A stretch of 64,000 bases of DNA, from NCBI GenBank assembly GCA_009823505.1, contig VZQC01006250.1, positions 1,488,149 through 1,552,148 on the forward strand, in the 5' to 3' direction. This stretch comes from Rhizomys pruinosus (lineage: Eukaryota; Chordata; Mammalia; Rodentia; Spalacidae). The position numbers were made by a program, and so were the translations under genes. This document shows, in pieces, positions 44,354-55,873 of the stretch (position 1 is its first letter; each line of letters opens with the position of its first letter). The notes under the pieces were generated by a model. It saw only the letters and a list, made by a program, of their open reading frames with translations. It ran no database searches and was not told where the DNA came from.

Positions 44354-46744
44354 GATATTTTTATAGGTTCCACTGGTTGATGTCAAGGCTAACCCATTAA
44401 TGATTGAGCACAGATCTCAAAAGCTGTGCTTTTTGTTTTTCAAAAGCTGTGCTTTTTCAATAGTTTTTCTACCCAAATGTCTGACTAGTTGACTACTGGC
44501 ACCTGGAAAAACACAAGGCCAAATTTGGAAGCACACACCAGAAATAGGATCATCTCGTTTTTATTTAAAGCCATAAGAGCACTTGTTTTATTGTAGTAAA
44601 TGTTCGAGGAGTCAGGTGGCATCAGTAAAGTGCCCCTGCCTCAGACAGTAAGACTCGGCACTTTAACACACAGTACTGTGGTAAGTAGACTTCTACAAAC
44701 AGAACAAGGTGACTCTGGAAAAGGAAAGAAGGGAAAGGAACACAGAAACAAGGAAAGAAGGAGAAAGAGAAGGGGAGAGAGAAAATAGAGAACAGAGGAG
44801 GAAGAGACGCTGACAAAGAGGAGGGGAGGGAGAAAACCTATCTCCAGCTCCTGCTCTTGATAGTCCCGAATAGGGACTTTGGTCCCCTGAGGCCACTGTT
44901 ATCTCTGGTCTCCTTTGACTTAAAGGATTCATGGACTTCTGCCTGGATTCTGGGAAGTGAATTCTCTATTTGGGCATGGTCAGATTCTATGAACAGCTGT
45001 AGCACGTTCTAGAGAGTTTAAGGACAACACTGTAGAAAATGGAAGTCTGGTTCAAGGGAAGAAGCTTTGAGCTATCAGAATACAACACTGCACATCATTA
45101 AATGGAGTCAGCATGCTCTTTCCTGAAAGAAAATCTGCAAATTTGGGGGTCCCTAATTATGGCGCATCATGGTGATTAATTCAGAACAGGCAGGCACTAA
45201 CTTATTTAAAATGGAAATATATTTTAATATATTTTATCAGAGCGGAAATGCATTTTACCTAACCTGCCTCTGTGAAACACAATCTTAGCAAGGGAAAATA
45301 ACACAGATGTAGACAGTGGGCCAGGGAGGGCTACGGCACACAGACAGCAAGATCACTGGGGAGAACTGGAAGCCCTGGAAGTTCTTTGGGAGCTCAGAGT
45401 GCTGCAAGGCCACAGCAAACCAACCAATAAATATTCAGCTTGCGGCTCTCTGGGGACCTTGTGTGATATATGCATGCTATGGAGCCTGCCCATCCACGAC
45501 TGATCCCCAGCCCTCTTGGCATAAATGTATTCATGAGAGAGCAGGAGAGTTCTGAGGGGCAGCAGGGGCCTTCTACAAAGGCCCACCACAGGCTTCAAAC
45601 TGCTTTTAATGGAGCCAAGCCTGGCCAGAGGACAGTGTAAAGGGGCACATCCTTGTTTTCTGGCTCATTCCTGATGGTTGCTACTCTAAGCAGTTCCACT
45701 TGGTACTGATGCAGACAGACCAACTGAACCAGGGGCACCAGGATGGTCTACCCAAGTAGCCATTGTTCAAGTAGGAGGAAAGCAGGCCAACTTGATCTGA
45801 GTACATAATTGCCCCACAGGGTTAAGAAGCAAGCTACCCAGGCATGGATTTGGTACATGAACAGATTCCAAAGACATCGAGTCACTGAACAGACACTAAC
45901 CCTTGGGGTTGGCAATGTCTGGAGAACATATTCGTACTCACAGCTGGCTAGCAGGCTGCATGAATGCCAAGCAACTGAGAGCTACAAAATGGCATCCCTA
46001 GCTGTGGCACCCTGGGGGTCCCCAGCCCTTGGTCTGTTTCTCTGTTGGGAACTTGCTTCCATGAGTTTTAGAAACTTCATTCCTTAAGATGAGCAGAATC
46101 TTGTTGATAGTATTTCTACCACCTTCAAGGATGGCCATTTATAGACAGGCTAAGTTAAGAATCCCGTGAAGTCTCCTGATCATGACCTGGCTGGCCTAGC
46201 TTGCCTGTGCACCTTACCCTACCCATCCAGAGCCTACTGTCACCCAAGCACGACAGTCAGTGGAGCTAAAACTGAACCGGCTTCTTTAGAGCCAGCCAGG
46301 CGCTGAAAGCCAGGTGTGCAACTGTGAGATCAGCCCACAGACTCTTCTAGTGCATCGAGGTAAATTCTACAGAGAATAAAGAGCCATCCTGGCAGGTGGC
46401 CAGCTGTGACTGCCCTCATCCATCACTCAGGCTTTGGCAAGGCCTTGTGGAGTCGAAGAAACATAACAATTTGCATCCAGGATGTAGGACATCTGGACTA
46501 TAAGCCCAATGACCTGGTCTTGTCTTCTCCTGGGCCTGCCTGAAGGAAGCTATCAAAAGGCTGGGCATTTCAGCCAAGACTACAGAGAGCCGAAAATGTA
46601 TAAAAATGGTAAACTTCACAACCTCTGTGCACTAAGACATAGTAGTCCAGCAGGAAGGGCCGCACAGTTCTGCCCTATGGACCAGGAGACAATAAAGCTA
46701 ACCAAGTAGGATAGGTACTCCAGACCAGGCAGACCAAAGCCACT
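44354..46744. other. Unique DNA, no gene identified
   Basis: A small tandem copy (caaaagctgtgctttttgtttt) lies at 44417-44460 and a purine-rich stretch at 44718-44830. Frames up to 92 codons show no known similarity. Confidence 0.5.
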
Positions 46745-47250
46745 TCTTAGTGAAAATGTACACAGGCACGCACACATGCATACGCTCACACTCAGACATA
46801 CATATGTGGATGCTCATATATATACGAATAGCCATAAATGCACTCGCATGGAGTCCTGTAGACACATACACACACAGAGATATTCACGCATACACAGAGA
46901 TGCATACATACAAAATTCCAGCCATACCTGGACTCTTGTGTGTACACAGAGAAATACCCACAGGTACACTCACATACAGACAGACATATACATACCGGGA
47001 CACTTGGGCACACAGAGAAACACAACCATATATGCACGCACACAAAGACATATAGACACAGCTAAGCACTTATGCACACACAGAAATACACACGTACATA
47101 CAAAGACGTATATACACACCTGGACACTTGGGCACACAGAGAAGCACAGCCATACATCCACATCCTCATACAAGGATATATAGACAACACCTAGATGCTT
47201 GTGCACACACAGACACACACATACACACACAAAGACACACATAAACATAT
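46745..47250. repeat. Degenerate CA-rich minisatellite, period about 58-71 bp
   Basis: Four to five imperfect units start 'cctggactcttgtgtg' (46927), 'ccgggacacttgggc' (46995), 'gctaagcacttatgc' (47061), 'cctggacacttgggc' (47119) and 'cctagatgcttgtgc' (47190). Each is followed by acacagagaaa-type and tatata-type parts. The 5' section is more decayed. Confidence 0.8.
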
Positions 47251-47464
47251 TTTATTCTGCTTCCTTGCTCACTGTAATGGACTAAATAAATCCTCTGAAA
47301 CCTTATGCCAATAAATTCTTTCCTTCCCTTCAAAATAAAATAAAATGAAATAAACAACAGGAATTAACTGGAGGCCCAGAGTCTCAGGTCCCAGTGGCTG
47401 TGGGAGTTCCTTCTCAGTCTTCAAGGAAAGACTCTGCTGCAGGCCTCTCCTTGACCTGAGAGAT

Positions 47465-47692
47465 CATCTTTTTTTTTTATTTTTTTATTTTTTATCTGTA
47501 TGAATGCACTGTCTGCATGTAGGTTTGTGCACCCATGTCCTGCAATGCTTCGGAGGTCAGAAGAGGGTGTCAGATTCCCCTGGAACTGGAGTTAAAGATG
47601 GTTCTCAGCCGCCATGTGAGTGCTGGGGATCGAACCCAGGTCCTGCAAGAGCAGTCGGTGCTCTTAACTGCTAGGCCATCTCTCCAGCCCCC
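47465..47692 (-). mobile_element. B2 SINE
   Basis: Low-divergence reverse-complement B2 with a T/A-rich tail. A small deletion removes 'tct' from the ctctgcaagag box. Confidence 0.92.
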
Positions 47693-47859
47693 ATCTTCTC
47701 TCTAAGTCTTTCACCTTTCCACCTGCACAACACAGAAATGTGCCCCATGTATGACGGCACCCATCAGACCAGATTGGAGTCCACCTAACGACCGCATTTC
47801 ATCTTGACTGTTTCAGTAAGGATAGAGTCTCCAAATAGGATCACTGGCAGCTAGAACTC

Positions 47860-48010
47860 TGTGTTAGGGTTCTCTGGAGTTGACCTGTGGGAGGAGGATT
47901 TATTGGACTGACTTATACAATCATGGTACCACAATGGCTAGTACCACCATGGTGCACATTGGAGAGTGGAGAAATAGTGCCTCCCCAGTCCTAAAAGCTT
48001 GAAGTCTCAG
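47860..48010 (+). mobile_element. Possible old interspersed repeat
   Basis: 'tgttagggttctctggagtt' and 'ggaggatttattggactga' resemble a common mammalian repeat start. Family not assigned. Confidence 0.3.
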
Positions 48011-48026
48011 CACCAAAGGGAACTAT

Positions 48027-48070
48027 GAGGGCTGGAGAAATGGTTCGGCTGTTAAGAATGCTTTCCCTAA
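48027..48070 (+). mobile_element. B2 SINE head, split by B1 insertions
   Basis: 'gggctggagaaatggttcgg', then 'ctgttaagaatgcttt', is a B2 head. The rest of a B2 resumes at about 48537 after three B1 units. Confidence 0.75.
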
Positions 48071-48071
48071 G

Positions 48072-48178
48072 GATCGCTTCACAGAGATCAAGGCCAGCCT
48101 GGTCTACAGAGTGAGTTCCAGGACAGCCAGAGCTACAGGGAGACCCCGTCTCAAAAAAAGACAAAAAAAAAAAAAAAA
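48072..48178 (+). mobile_element. B1 SINE, 5'-truncated
   Basis: Starts within the B1 body ('cagagatcaaggccagcctg') and has a complete 3' end and A tail. Confidence 0.88.
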
Positions 48179-48187
48179 GTTAAAAAA

Positions 48188-48345
48188 GCCAGGCTTGGTG
48201 GTACACACCTTTAATCCTAGCACTTGGGAGGCAGAGGCAGGCAGATCTTTGTGAGTGCAAGGCAGCCTGGATCTACAGAGTGAGCTCCAGGACAGGGGCT
48301 ACAGGAGACCCTGTGTCTCAAAAAGACGCCCCCCCCCAAAAAAAA
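48188..48345 (+). mobile_element. B1 SINE
   Basis: Full-length B1 directly after the previous A tail, ending in a (C)9-A tail. The diverged flank pair 'gaatgctttccctaagg' (48056-48072) and 'gactgcttgccctaaag' (48347-48363) brackets both B1 copies, as a target-site duplication would. Confidence 0.9.
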
Positions 48346-48363
48346 GAGACTGCTTGCCCTAAA

Positions 48364-48536
48364 GTCAGGCATGGGGGTCCACACCTTTAATCCCAGCACT
48401 TGGGAGTCAGAGGCAGGTGGATCTCTGTGAAAACAAAGCTAGCTTTGTCTATTTAGTGAGTGAGTTCCAGGCTAGCTGGGGCTACAGAGAGACTCTGCCT
48501 AAAACAAACAAAAACAAAACAACAAACGAACAAAAT
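48364..48536 (+). mobile_element. B1 SINE
   Basis: B1 with a disrupted middle ('gtgaaaacaaagctagcttt') and a CAAA-rich tail. Confidence 0.88.
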
Positions 48537-48705
48537 GTTTGTTCTTGAAGAAGACTGCAGTTCCATCCCAACACCCAGGTTGAGCAGCTCACAGCAGCCA
48601 GCCCACAACTCAAGCTCCAGGGGATCCAACTCCCTCTTCTTGGCCTCTGTGGCACCCACTCCCACACCCACATCCCGCCTCCCCCACCACACATATAGAG
48701 ACATC
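48537..48705 (+). mobile_element. B2 SINE remainder
   Basis: 'tgttcttgaagaagactgca', 'caactcaagctccaggggat', 'ccaactccctcttcttggcc' and 'tctgtggcaccc' form the B2 body after the B1 insertions. The 3' part is degenerate. Confidence 0.65.
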
Positions 48706-48707
48706 CT

Positions 48708-48867
48708 TTTTTTTTTTTTTTTTTTATCTTTTTGAGACAGGGTCTTCCTGTAGCCCCAGCTGGCCTGGAACTCACTATATAGACCAGGCTGGCCTTGAAC
48801 TCACAGAAGACTACCTGTTTCTGCCTGTCTAGTGCTGGGATTAAAGGTGTATACCACCATGCCCAGC
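48708..48867 (-). mobile_element. B1 SINE
   Basis: Reverse-complement B1 with a 19-bp T tail and a 'accaccatgcccagc' head. Confidence 0.93.
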
Positions 48868-48896
48868 AAAACCATTTAAAAGAAAAAAATAAAGAG

Positions 48897-49125
48897 GGGG
48901 TTAGAGAAATGACTCAGCAGTTAAAAGCACTGACTACTCTTGCAGAAGACCTGGGTCTGATTCCCAGCACCCACAAGGCAGCTAACAACCATGCATAACT
49001 CGAGTTCCAGGGGATCTAACACTATCTTCTGACCTCCATGGACAGTGAATGACACGAATGTATTTACATACATGCAGACAATACACTCATACACAAAAAA
49101 AATAAAATAATAAATCAAAATATTT
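48897..49125 (+). mobile_element. B2 SINE
   Basis: 'gggggttagagaaatgactc' head, 'cgagttccaggggatctaac' and a 'ctcatacacaaaaaaaataa' tail. Confidence 0.9.
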
Positions 49126-49270
49126 TCTAAATATGACATAGCCTCAGTTGGAGGCTGAAGGACTGGAAGCCCCTGGGGGAGTTGCTGTGTGCCCACACTC
49201 TAAGGCTGAGCAGTCTGGGGCTTGCTATTCTCCAGTGATGGCAGAAACAAAACCTGTACTGGAAGCATCC

Positions 49271-49375
49271 AGCAGGTGCACGTCAAGGTTTACCTAGGGT
49301 TAGGGTTAGGGTTAGGGTTAGGGTTAGGGTTAGGGTTAGGGTTAGCAGGTGCACGTCAAGGTTAACCCTAACCCC
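49271..49375 (+). repeat. Interstitial telomeric repeat flanked by 20-bp direct repeats
   Basis: About 8.5 perfect TTAGGG units at 49295-49345. The 20-mer agcaggtgcacgtcaaggtt occurs immediately before (49271-49290) and immediately after (49344-49363) the array. The right copy leads straight into two inverted units, aaccctaacccc (49364-49375). The structure is like a target-site duplication around inserted telomeric DNA. Confidence 0.95.
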
Positions 49376-51409
49376 TTTCCTCTTTGTTCTGCTGGTTCCC
49401 CAACATATGGGAAGGTCCTGCCCGTACAGGGGGTGGGGTGGGGATCTTACCCTTCAGTTCACCGGCCCACAAGCTGGTCATCTTTGGAAACATCTTTACA
49501 GATACATCCAGAACTGCATTTGTGCGACTGCCTAGGAGTCTCTCAATCCAAACTGATAATTAAGATTAACCATACAGATTTTAGCCTACTATTATTATTA
49601 ATTTTTGGAATCATAGGTAGGAGGTGAACTCAATTCAAACCATAACAATTATAAATCAAGATTGCTACAGGACAGATCATCCTAATCTCACAGGCTATCT
49701 GTGTGGCTCTGGGCTGCTTCTGGTAAAGTCAGCCCAAACAATAATGTCCCTTTTCTATCTCTCTCTTTGAAACCTCAATGTTTACATGCTACATTCTCAT
49801 TCCTTCAAGGAAAAAGCTCTCTAATGCAAGCATACCAGCAGGCTCTGGGCAATCTAGGACACATACTCTTTGGGCATGGTGGGAGGGAGCCTGCTAGTTC
49901 TCCACTGCACAAGATACTGGAAGAGGCCAGGCTCTGCAGCTGCACAGACAGTCCTGGAATTGAGAATTTCTTCTCAGGAGGAAAAGGAGATCAGGGTGAA
50001 GATATTCCCCTTTCTGAACCTCGGAAGCCCCATGAACATCACAAACAGTGACACTGTCTTTGCCAGCTCTCCCAAGACCTCCTGCAGCATCTTGGATATT
50101 GTAGAAGTGGGGCCCTGAGCACCGGGCTCTGCTAACTGGCTTTGTGTGACACCTTGGGACAGTCTTTAGAATTCTCTCACAAGTTGAGTCTGACTAAACC
50201 CACTACCCACATGAGCTGACTTGCTGATGGGCACACAGCTTGATAGGGGGATGCTCCAACCTGAATTCCCACACATCGGGGAAGCAGCTCAGGGGAAAAA
50301 CCCAATAGCACCACTGTGTACGACATGGACACACATGCCTGTGTTCACCACGGCAGTTCCAAGATGCCCAAGGCCCATGTCTGTTGCTATCTTCGGCCCA
50401 AATTCTACCCCTACAGCACAGTAGACTGCCCCCTCAGCTCACAGGAGCAGAAGAGACCTCAGCAAAGGCAGCGTGCCTGCCTCTAGGAGTCCCATGTTTG
50501 CTCCTAAGAGGATGAGCTGTCTAGAGGCCAACAGGTCATGCCATCAGCTCCCGCCCCGAGTGGGAACAAAGCATCTCCAGGCCCCGGCCTTGGCTCTCCC
50601 AGTGGGCTGGGAGACCCCAGCGTGCAGGCTCTCTGCTGGGCCCTCCCTCACAGGCCAACTTCCCAGCTAGGACCCAGGCCAGAAGCACCTGAAGGAAGGA
50701 AGGCAGGTCATGTCACATGGCCAGGAAGACATGCTATGGAAGCTGGCTCCTGGGGGTGTGGAGGACAGAGGTCCAGAATGCCAGCCTGGCCCCAGCCCTG
50801 CATCTCTGTGAGACCAGCAGAGCTGGGGCGACTGATCAGAGTCCCCACAACCAGCTCTCCTGTTTCTCCTCTTTGTTCTCAGACCATAGCTGAGGCTGAG
50901 TCACTGAGGGTTTTTAATTTGGAAAACAAGATTACAAAAGAAAGAAAGAAACCACAATTCTATTAACAATTATATGCAGAACAAGGCCAGAGTTACAACT
51001 TTCCTTTTTCTTCCCCAAATTCAGTGCTGACATTAGAGAGTTCAAAATTTCCGAGCAGGCTCAAGTCTCCTGAAACAAACAAGAGGTGACTTTGGGGTTG
51101 AGGAGGAGAAGGGGGTGGGCCATTGATGGTTTGATTCCAGTGCTTTTATTTGTTGCCATCAAAGCCCAGATGAAAATGTTAAATCTGACTAAACTCACCA
51201 GACTTTCAGGATGAGTTGGGGTGCAAAGATCGTCTCTGAGAAACAGGCGTTAGGGATGTGAATCAAGCATCCGAGTGAAACAGAAGAGATATCCCCAATC
51301 CTGGTGGCTACCCAGGGTTGTTATTTTGTGCTCTAGAAAAGGAGCCAATGGTCAAGGCCCTCAGGAAAGGGTAACTTGGGGACCACCCTGTCCTTAACTT
51401 TGCGGGGTT
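49376..51409. other. Unique DNA, no gene identified
   Basis: Moderately GC-rich in 50.2-50.9 kb. Frames of 116 and 142 codons (49701-50051, 50538-50966) have no recognisable domain. Confidence 0.45.
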
Positions 51410-51625
51410 TCTTTATTTCTATGATTTTATGTATTTGAGTATTTTGCCTGTATGTAACTACACCAAATGCATACAATATCCTCTGAGGTCAGAAGAGTGC
51501 ATCAGATCCCTCGGAACTGGAATTATGGAAGGTTGTTGCCCGTTATGTGGGTGTTGGGAACCAAACCTGGGTCTTCAGCAAGAGCAGCCAGTGTTCTTAA
51601 CTGCTGACTCATCTCTCCAACTCCA
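51410..51625 (-). mobile_element. B2/B3 SINE, diverged
   Basis: Reverse-complement: 'ttgagtattttgcctgtatg', 'ggaactggaattatggaagg', 'agcaagagcagccagtgttc' and 'tcatctctccaactcc'. Confidence 0.87.
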
Positions 51626-52827
51626 ACTTGGCAGTTTTTAAAAGCAGCTGCTGAATCTCTGAGTAGTGGATAGTTGGTCTTTCCTTTCCATCTCGTCTGT
51701 ATTCAGGGCAGGTCCCTCTATCATGGCTCTCTTCACTGTTTGCGAAGTCCAGCCCGGAGCAGCTGATAGCGTGGAGAAGGGGAGGGTCTTAACTTTGTTT
51801 GGGACTGTGTAGATATCTGCCATATTTTCTTCAAGAAAGGAGAAGCCTGGACCTGTGAACGAGAGACCACTAGCCCATGATTTCTGCAGCTCCACTGCTG
51901 CAGCCTCTCTGGAGCCCGGACCTGCTGCTCCTCGCTGTATTCCCACCCTCAACACTATGAAAAGCCCAAGATGAGCCCAGACATCCCCCTTCCCTCACGT
52001 GTCTACATGCCTATGACTCAGTTCAGCACTGGTTGTCAGCAATTGTCCGTGATTACAGAAACCTTCTTGGCCCCTGGAAAAATCAGCAGCACATTATTAA
52101 CTTCTGAGGCCAGACACATGTTTTCTATAGATTTCTATAAGCGCTAGTGGCCACCTCAGAGGAGCTCATTGTTTGAGGATGAAGAGCGTGTAATTAAGAT
52201 ATAATCTCTTCTGCTTTGTAGTATATGAAGCAGTAAATGGCTGCTGAGGCTTCCCCAGGCACCGAATGCCCCAAGCTGCACACTCTCTCCTTCGGGCTCT
52301 CGTTAAAAAGGCTGCTGTGACTTTGCAGACACAGTCCAAAAGCCCTCCTTTTGAGTCCTGGGTACCTGGTGTTGGTGCATGGAGATTCACATAAAGGCCC
52401 ACCTGAGGGCATCACTGCACTGACTGCATGGGCAGGGCACAGTGGGCTGCTGCTCACAGTGAGCAGGCTTGGCTTTGACTGGGGAAGGGCTGGTGGTCAA
52501 GAAGGTTTGATTATGTAAACATAGTGCTCTCTACCCCACCCTCCTACATCAAGTACAAGCCAGAGAAGAGCCCCATGTGACTTTTTCATGTTTTCAGACA
52601 TTTCCCAAGGCCCACCCATGGCAGGTCCAAACCCTGAATCTTTTTGGATTTTTCTTTAAGAAAGAAACTCCAACAATTTTACAGTTGTCTGTGCAGTTGA
52701 TGAGAGCTGTGGCCAATCATCCAAGAATATGGATTTGCACACATCTTAAGCAATTCAGAGACTCCGTGCTGAGGTGCTTTCTAAATGCCAACTTTAAACT
52801 CTGCTGTGTCTTATTGCAAAGCTGATA
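51626..52827. other. Unique DNA, no gene identified
   Basis: A 105-codon minus-strand frame at 51638-51955 shows no known domain. No repeat recognised. Confidence 0.45.
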
Positions 52828-53048
52828 GATTTTTAAATTTATTTTATGTATATGAGTGTTTTGCCTGCATGTATAGAAGAGTACTACATGTATTCAATGG
52901 TGGTAGAAGCCAGAGAGAGCATAAGATCCCCTGGAACTGGAATTACAGATGGTTGTTAGCCACCATGTAGGTACTGGGAACTAAACCCAACCAGGTCCTC
53001 TGCAAGAGCAGCCAGTGCCTCTTAACCTCTGGGCCATCTCTCCAAGCC
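52828..53048 (-). mobile_element. B2/B3 SINE
   Basis: Reverse-complement: 'tatatgagtgttttgcctgc', 'ctggaactggaattacagat', 'tcctctgcaagagcagccag' and 'ggccatctctccaagccc'. Confidence 0.88.
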
Positions 53049-53069
53049 CACAAAGTCAATAAAAACTTA

Positions 53070-53165
53070 ATTTTTTTTTTTGAGATGAGGTCTTGTTATG
53101 TTGGCCAGGCTGGCCTTGAACTCTGGACCTGAGCAGTCCTTCTGCTTCAGCTTCTGCACTAGCTG
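53070..53165 (-). mobile_element. Old 7SL-type SINE fragment
   Basis: T run, 'gagatgaggtcttgttatgt' and 'tggccaggctggccttgaac'. The text is closer to an ancestral 7SL monomer than to the modern B1 copies here. Confidence 0.65.
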
Positions 53166-53466
53166 AGACAGAAAGCATGCCAGATGTACCTATCTGAAGT
53201 GAGTTTCTAGGAAAGAATTTCCACGACCCTAAGATAATCCATCCACTCAGTTATCCATGCTTCCCTTACCAGCTAGCTGATGGTCACACAGTTTGCAGGT
53301 GGCTGAAATGCCAATCTAAATCCCCACACATCAGAGTCAGGTCACTCAGTGGAGGAACCGGAGGGCAGCCAGTATCTGGGGCAGTTGATTCAGCACAGAG
53401 TGCATTCTGCATGCATGTGGGCAGGAATCTGAGGCCACAAACAGGGATCCCTGTGAGACAAGGCTG

Positions 53467-53607
53467 GAGGCTCAAAAGAGGGTGCCAGATCCTCTGGAAC
53501 TGAAGTTACAGATGGTTGTTAGCCACCATGTGGGTGCTGGGGACAGAACCTGGGTCCTCTGTAAGAGCTGCCAGTGCTCTTAACTGTTGAGCCATCTCTC
53601 CAGTGCC
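53467..53607 (-). mobile_element. B2 SINE, truncated, part of a local duplicate
   Basis: Reverse-complement B2 head and mid part. The shared flank after it (attctatttttaatggata) also follows the B2 at 54569-54782. Confidence 0.87.
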
Positions 53608-53727
53608 AGAAATGATTCTATTTTTAATGGATAAGTGCACATAGTATGGCAGAAATCTGCTGCTCACTACTCCATGTATTGGAGGGGGCTTCTTAAGGTA
53701 ATAGTCTGTTCCATCAAGACTGTAGCC

Positions 53728-53765
53728 TAGGGCTACATGGAGACCCTCTCTCAATAAACCATAAT
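53728..53765 (+). mobile_element. B1 tail fragment
   Basis: 'gggctacatggagaccctct', then 'ctcaataaa', is only the last 35 bp of a B1. Confidence 0.5.
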
Positions 53766-54004
53766 ACAATAAGAACAACAGAGTGTACCATAGGAACCAG
53801 CTGACTTCTAGATGCTGGACTTCAAACCAGGTAAGTAATGGTCACATGTCTCTCCTATCTGCAGTCCAAGAAAATCTGAATTTAGTCCCTTCTAGAAACT
53901 GGAACCTGTGGAGTTTGTGTTTATAGCACACACTGCTTTTGCATGCCTTCCTGTGCCCCCAACTTCCTCTCTATTAAATATGTCACCGCACCTCAACTTC
54001 CCTT

Positions 54005-54165
54005 ATTATTATTAATTTTTTTTGTTCTTTTTGAGACAGGGTCTCCCTTTAGTCTCAGCTGGCCTGGAGCTGGCTATGTAGACCAGGCTGGCCTTGAACT
54101 CATAGAGATCCACCTGCCTCTGCCTCTCCAGTCCTGGGATTAAATACATGCATCAGCCTCTTACT
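54005..54165 (-). mobile_element. B1 SINE, diverged
   Basis: Reverse-complement B1 with a TTATTA/T tail and a decayed head (ttaaatacatgcatcagcc). Confidence 0.9.
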
Positions 54166-54214
54166 TTTCTTTTTAACTAACACTTTAATGTTATCTTTAG
54201 TTTTTAAATTTTTC

Positions 54215-54495
54215 GTCATGCCTGCATGCATGTGAAGGCTAGAGGGAAAGTGTCTTCTTCAAATGCCCTCCACCTTGTGTTTGAGACAGGGTCTCTTACT
54301 GTACCTGGAGCTGATTCCGATTGGCTGACTGACCAGTGAACTCCAAGGACCTCCTGTCTGTGTCTCCCCAGGGTTAGGGTTACAGGCCTGTACTGCTGCT
54401 ACCCAGCTTCTTATGTGGGTATAAAAGATTCCAACTCAGCTCTTCATGCCTGCAAGGCAAGCACTTTACCAGCTGAGCTGTCTCCTAGCCTCTTT
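54215..54495 (-). mobile_element. B4-type SINE
   Basis: Reading the minus strand, an ID-like head (complement of 'caagcactttaccagctgag') is followed by a 7SL-like body (complement of 'gagacagggtctcttactgt' and 'cctggagctgattccgattg') and a 3' part. This ID-then-7SL order fits B4. Confidence 0.75.
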
Positions 54496-54568
54496 GAATT
54501 TATTCTATTTTTTAAAATGCTACTGTGTTCTTAATTATGTAGCTTGGTTTTGTTTTAAAGCCAAGATC

Positions 54569-54782
54569 AATATTTATTCATTGAATGTGTATGAGTGTCT
54601 TGCCTTCATGTATGTAAGTTTACCCCTGTGACGTGAGCCTAAAGGTCAGAAGAGGGGGTCAGGTCCTCTGGAACTGGAGCTATAGATGGTTGTTAGCCAC
54701 CATGTGGGTGCTGGGGACTGAACCTGGGTCCTCTGTAAGAGCTGCCAGTGCTCTTAACTGGGGAGCCATCTCTCCAGCTCCA
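54569..54782 (-). mobile_element. B2 SINE, part of a local duplicate
   Basis: Reverse-complement B2. It shares 'tcctctgtaagagctgccag', an uncommon variant, and its downstream flank with the copy at 53467-53607. Confidence 0.9.
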
Positions 54783-54832
54783 GAATTGATTCTATTTTTA
54801 ATGGATATGTGCACATAGTACATATACAATGT

Positions 54833-54981
54833 CTTTTTTTTTTTTTTTTTTTTGGTATTTTTTAGTCCCAGCTGGCCTGGAGCTCACTCTGTAGACCAGG
54901 CTGGCCTTGAACTCACAGAGATCCGCCTGCCTCTGCCTCCTGAGTGCTGGGATTAAAGGCGTGCGCCACCACGCCCGGCTG
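54833..54981 (-). mobile_element. B1 SINE with 3' internal deletion
   Basis: Reverse-complement B1 with a 21-bp T tail. The usual 'gagacagggtctccctgtag' is replaced by 'ggtattttttag'. The head gccaccacgcccggct is intact. Confidence 0.93.
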
Positions 54982-55548
54982 ATATAGTACATCTTAAAGT
55001 GCACAAGTACATACTGTACCTCCCTCTTCTACCACCCCTCCTGCACAAAGTGATCCTGTATGTTGGGTGTCCTTCAGACCAGAATGTAGGTATGCTCTTA
55101 GATGCACAGTGTGGTTGAGCCCTGATAAGGTCATCATAAACTGCAAGTATCCTGAGTCGAAAGTGTATTTATCCCATCAAACTCATTGCAGATCTTGGTT
55201 GAGCAGCACAGTTGCTGCCGAGAATTGGTGATTTTCTCTGCAGATCCTGGGACCCATCAGAAGCAGTCATTCACTGCCACCAGCTGGCCCCAAGAGAGAG
55301 ATCCACATTCGAACTCGGTTTCCATTGAGTGTATTTCATTTGGGCAGTGGCGAAGCCCAACCACTGTAATCCAACTATCCTAAGTCAGGGGCATCTGAAA
55401 GTAAAGTTAACTTTTGTGTTATAATTTTGACATCCACTAAAATAAAGTATCCTTTTCTCTAGTTTTCCAGTTCGTTATTTCATCTTGATTTTCTAGCAGT
55501 TCCTGGTAGGACCTTACAAGTCTTGAAAAAAGCTGCAGTGCTCCTTGA
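54982..55548. other. Unique DNA, no feature seen
   Basis: No repeat or coding signal recognised. Confidence 0.5.
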
Positions 55549-55873
55549 AAACACACACACACACATACACACACACACACACATACACACACACACATAC
55601 ACACACACATACACACACATACACACATATACACATACATACACACATACACACACATACATACACATACATACACATACATACATACATACACATACAC
55701 ACACATACACACATACACACACATACACACATACACACACGCATACACACACACGCATACACACATACACACACATACACACACATACACACATATACAC
55801 ACATACACACACACATACATACATGCACACACACACATACACACATACACACACACACATACACAAACACACA
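55549..55873. repeat. 325-bp (CA)n/(CACATA)n array
   Basis: Alternating ACAC, ACATAC and ATACAT units with rare ACGC and ATGC interruptions. All long His/Thr/Tyr or Cys/Val/Met ORFs here are repeat artefacts. Confidence 0.97.

Noticed and set aside
46745..47250. CRISPR-like array
   Set aside because: Eukaryotic context, imperfect units of variable length and no unique spacers. It is a minisatellite.
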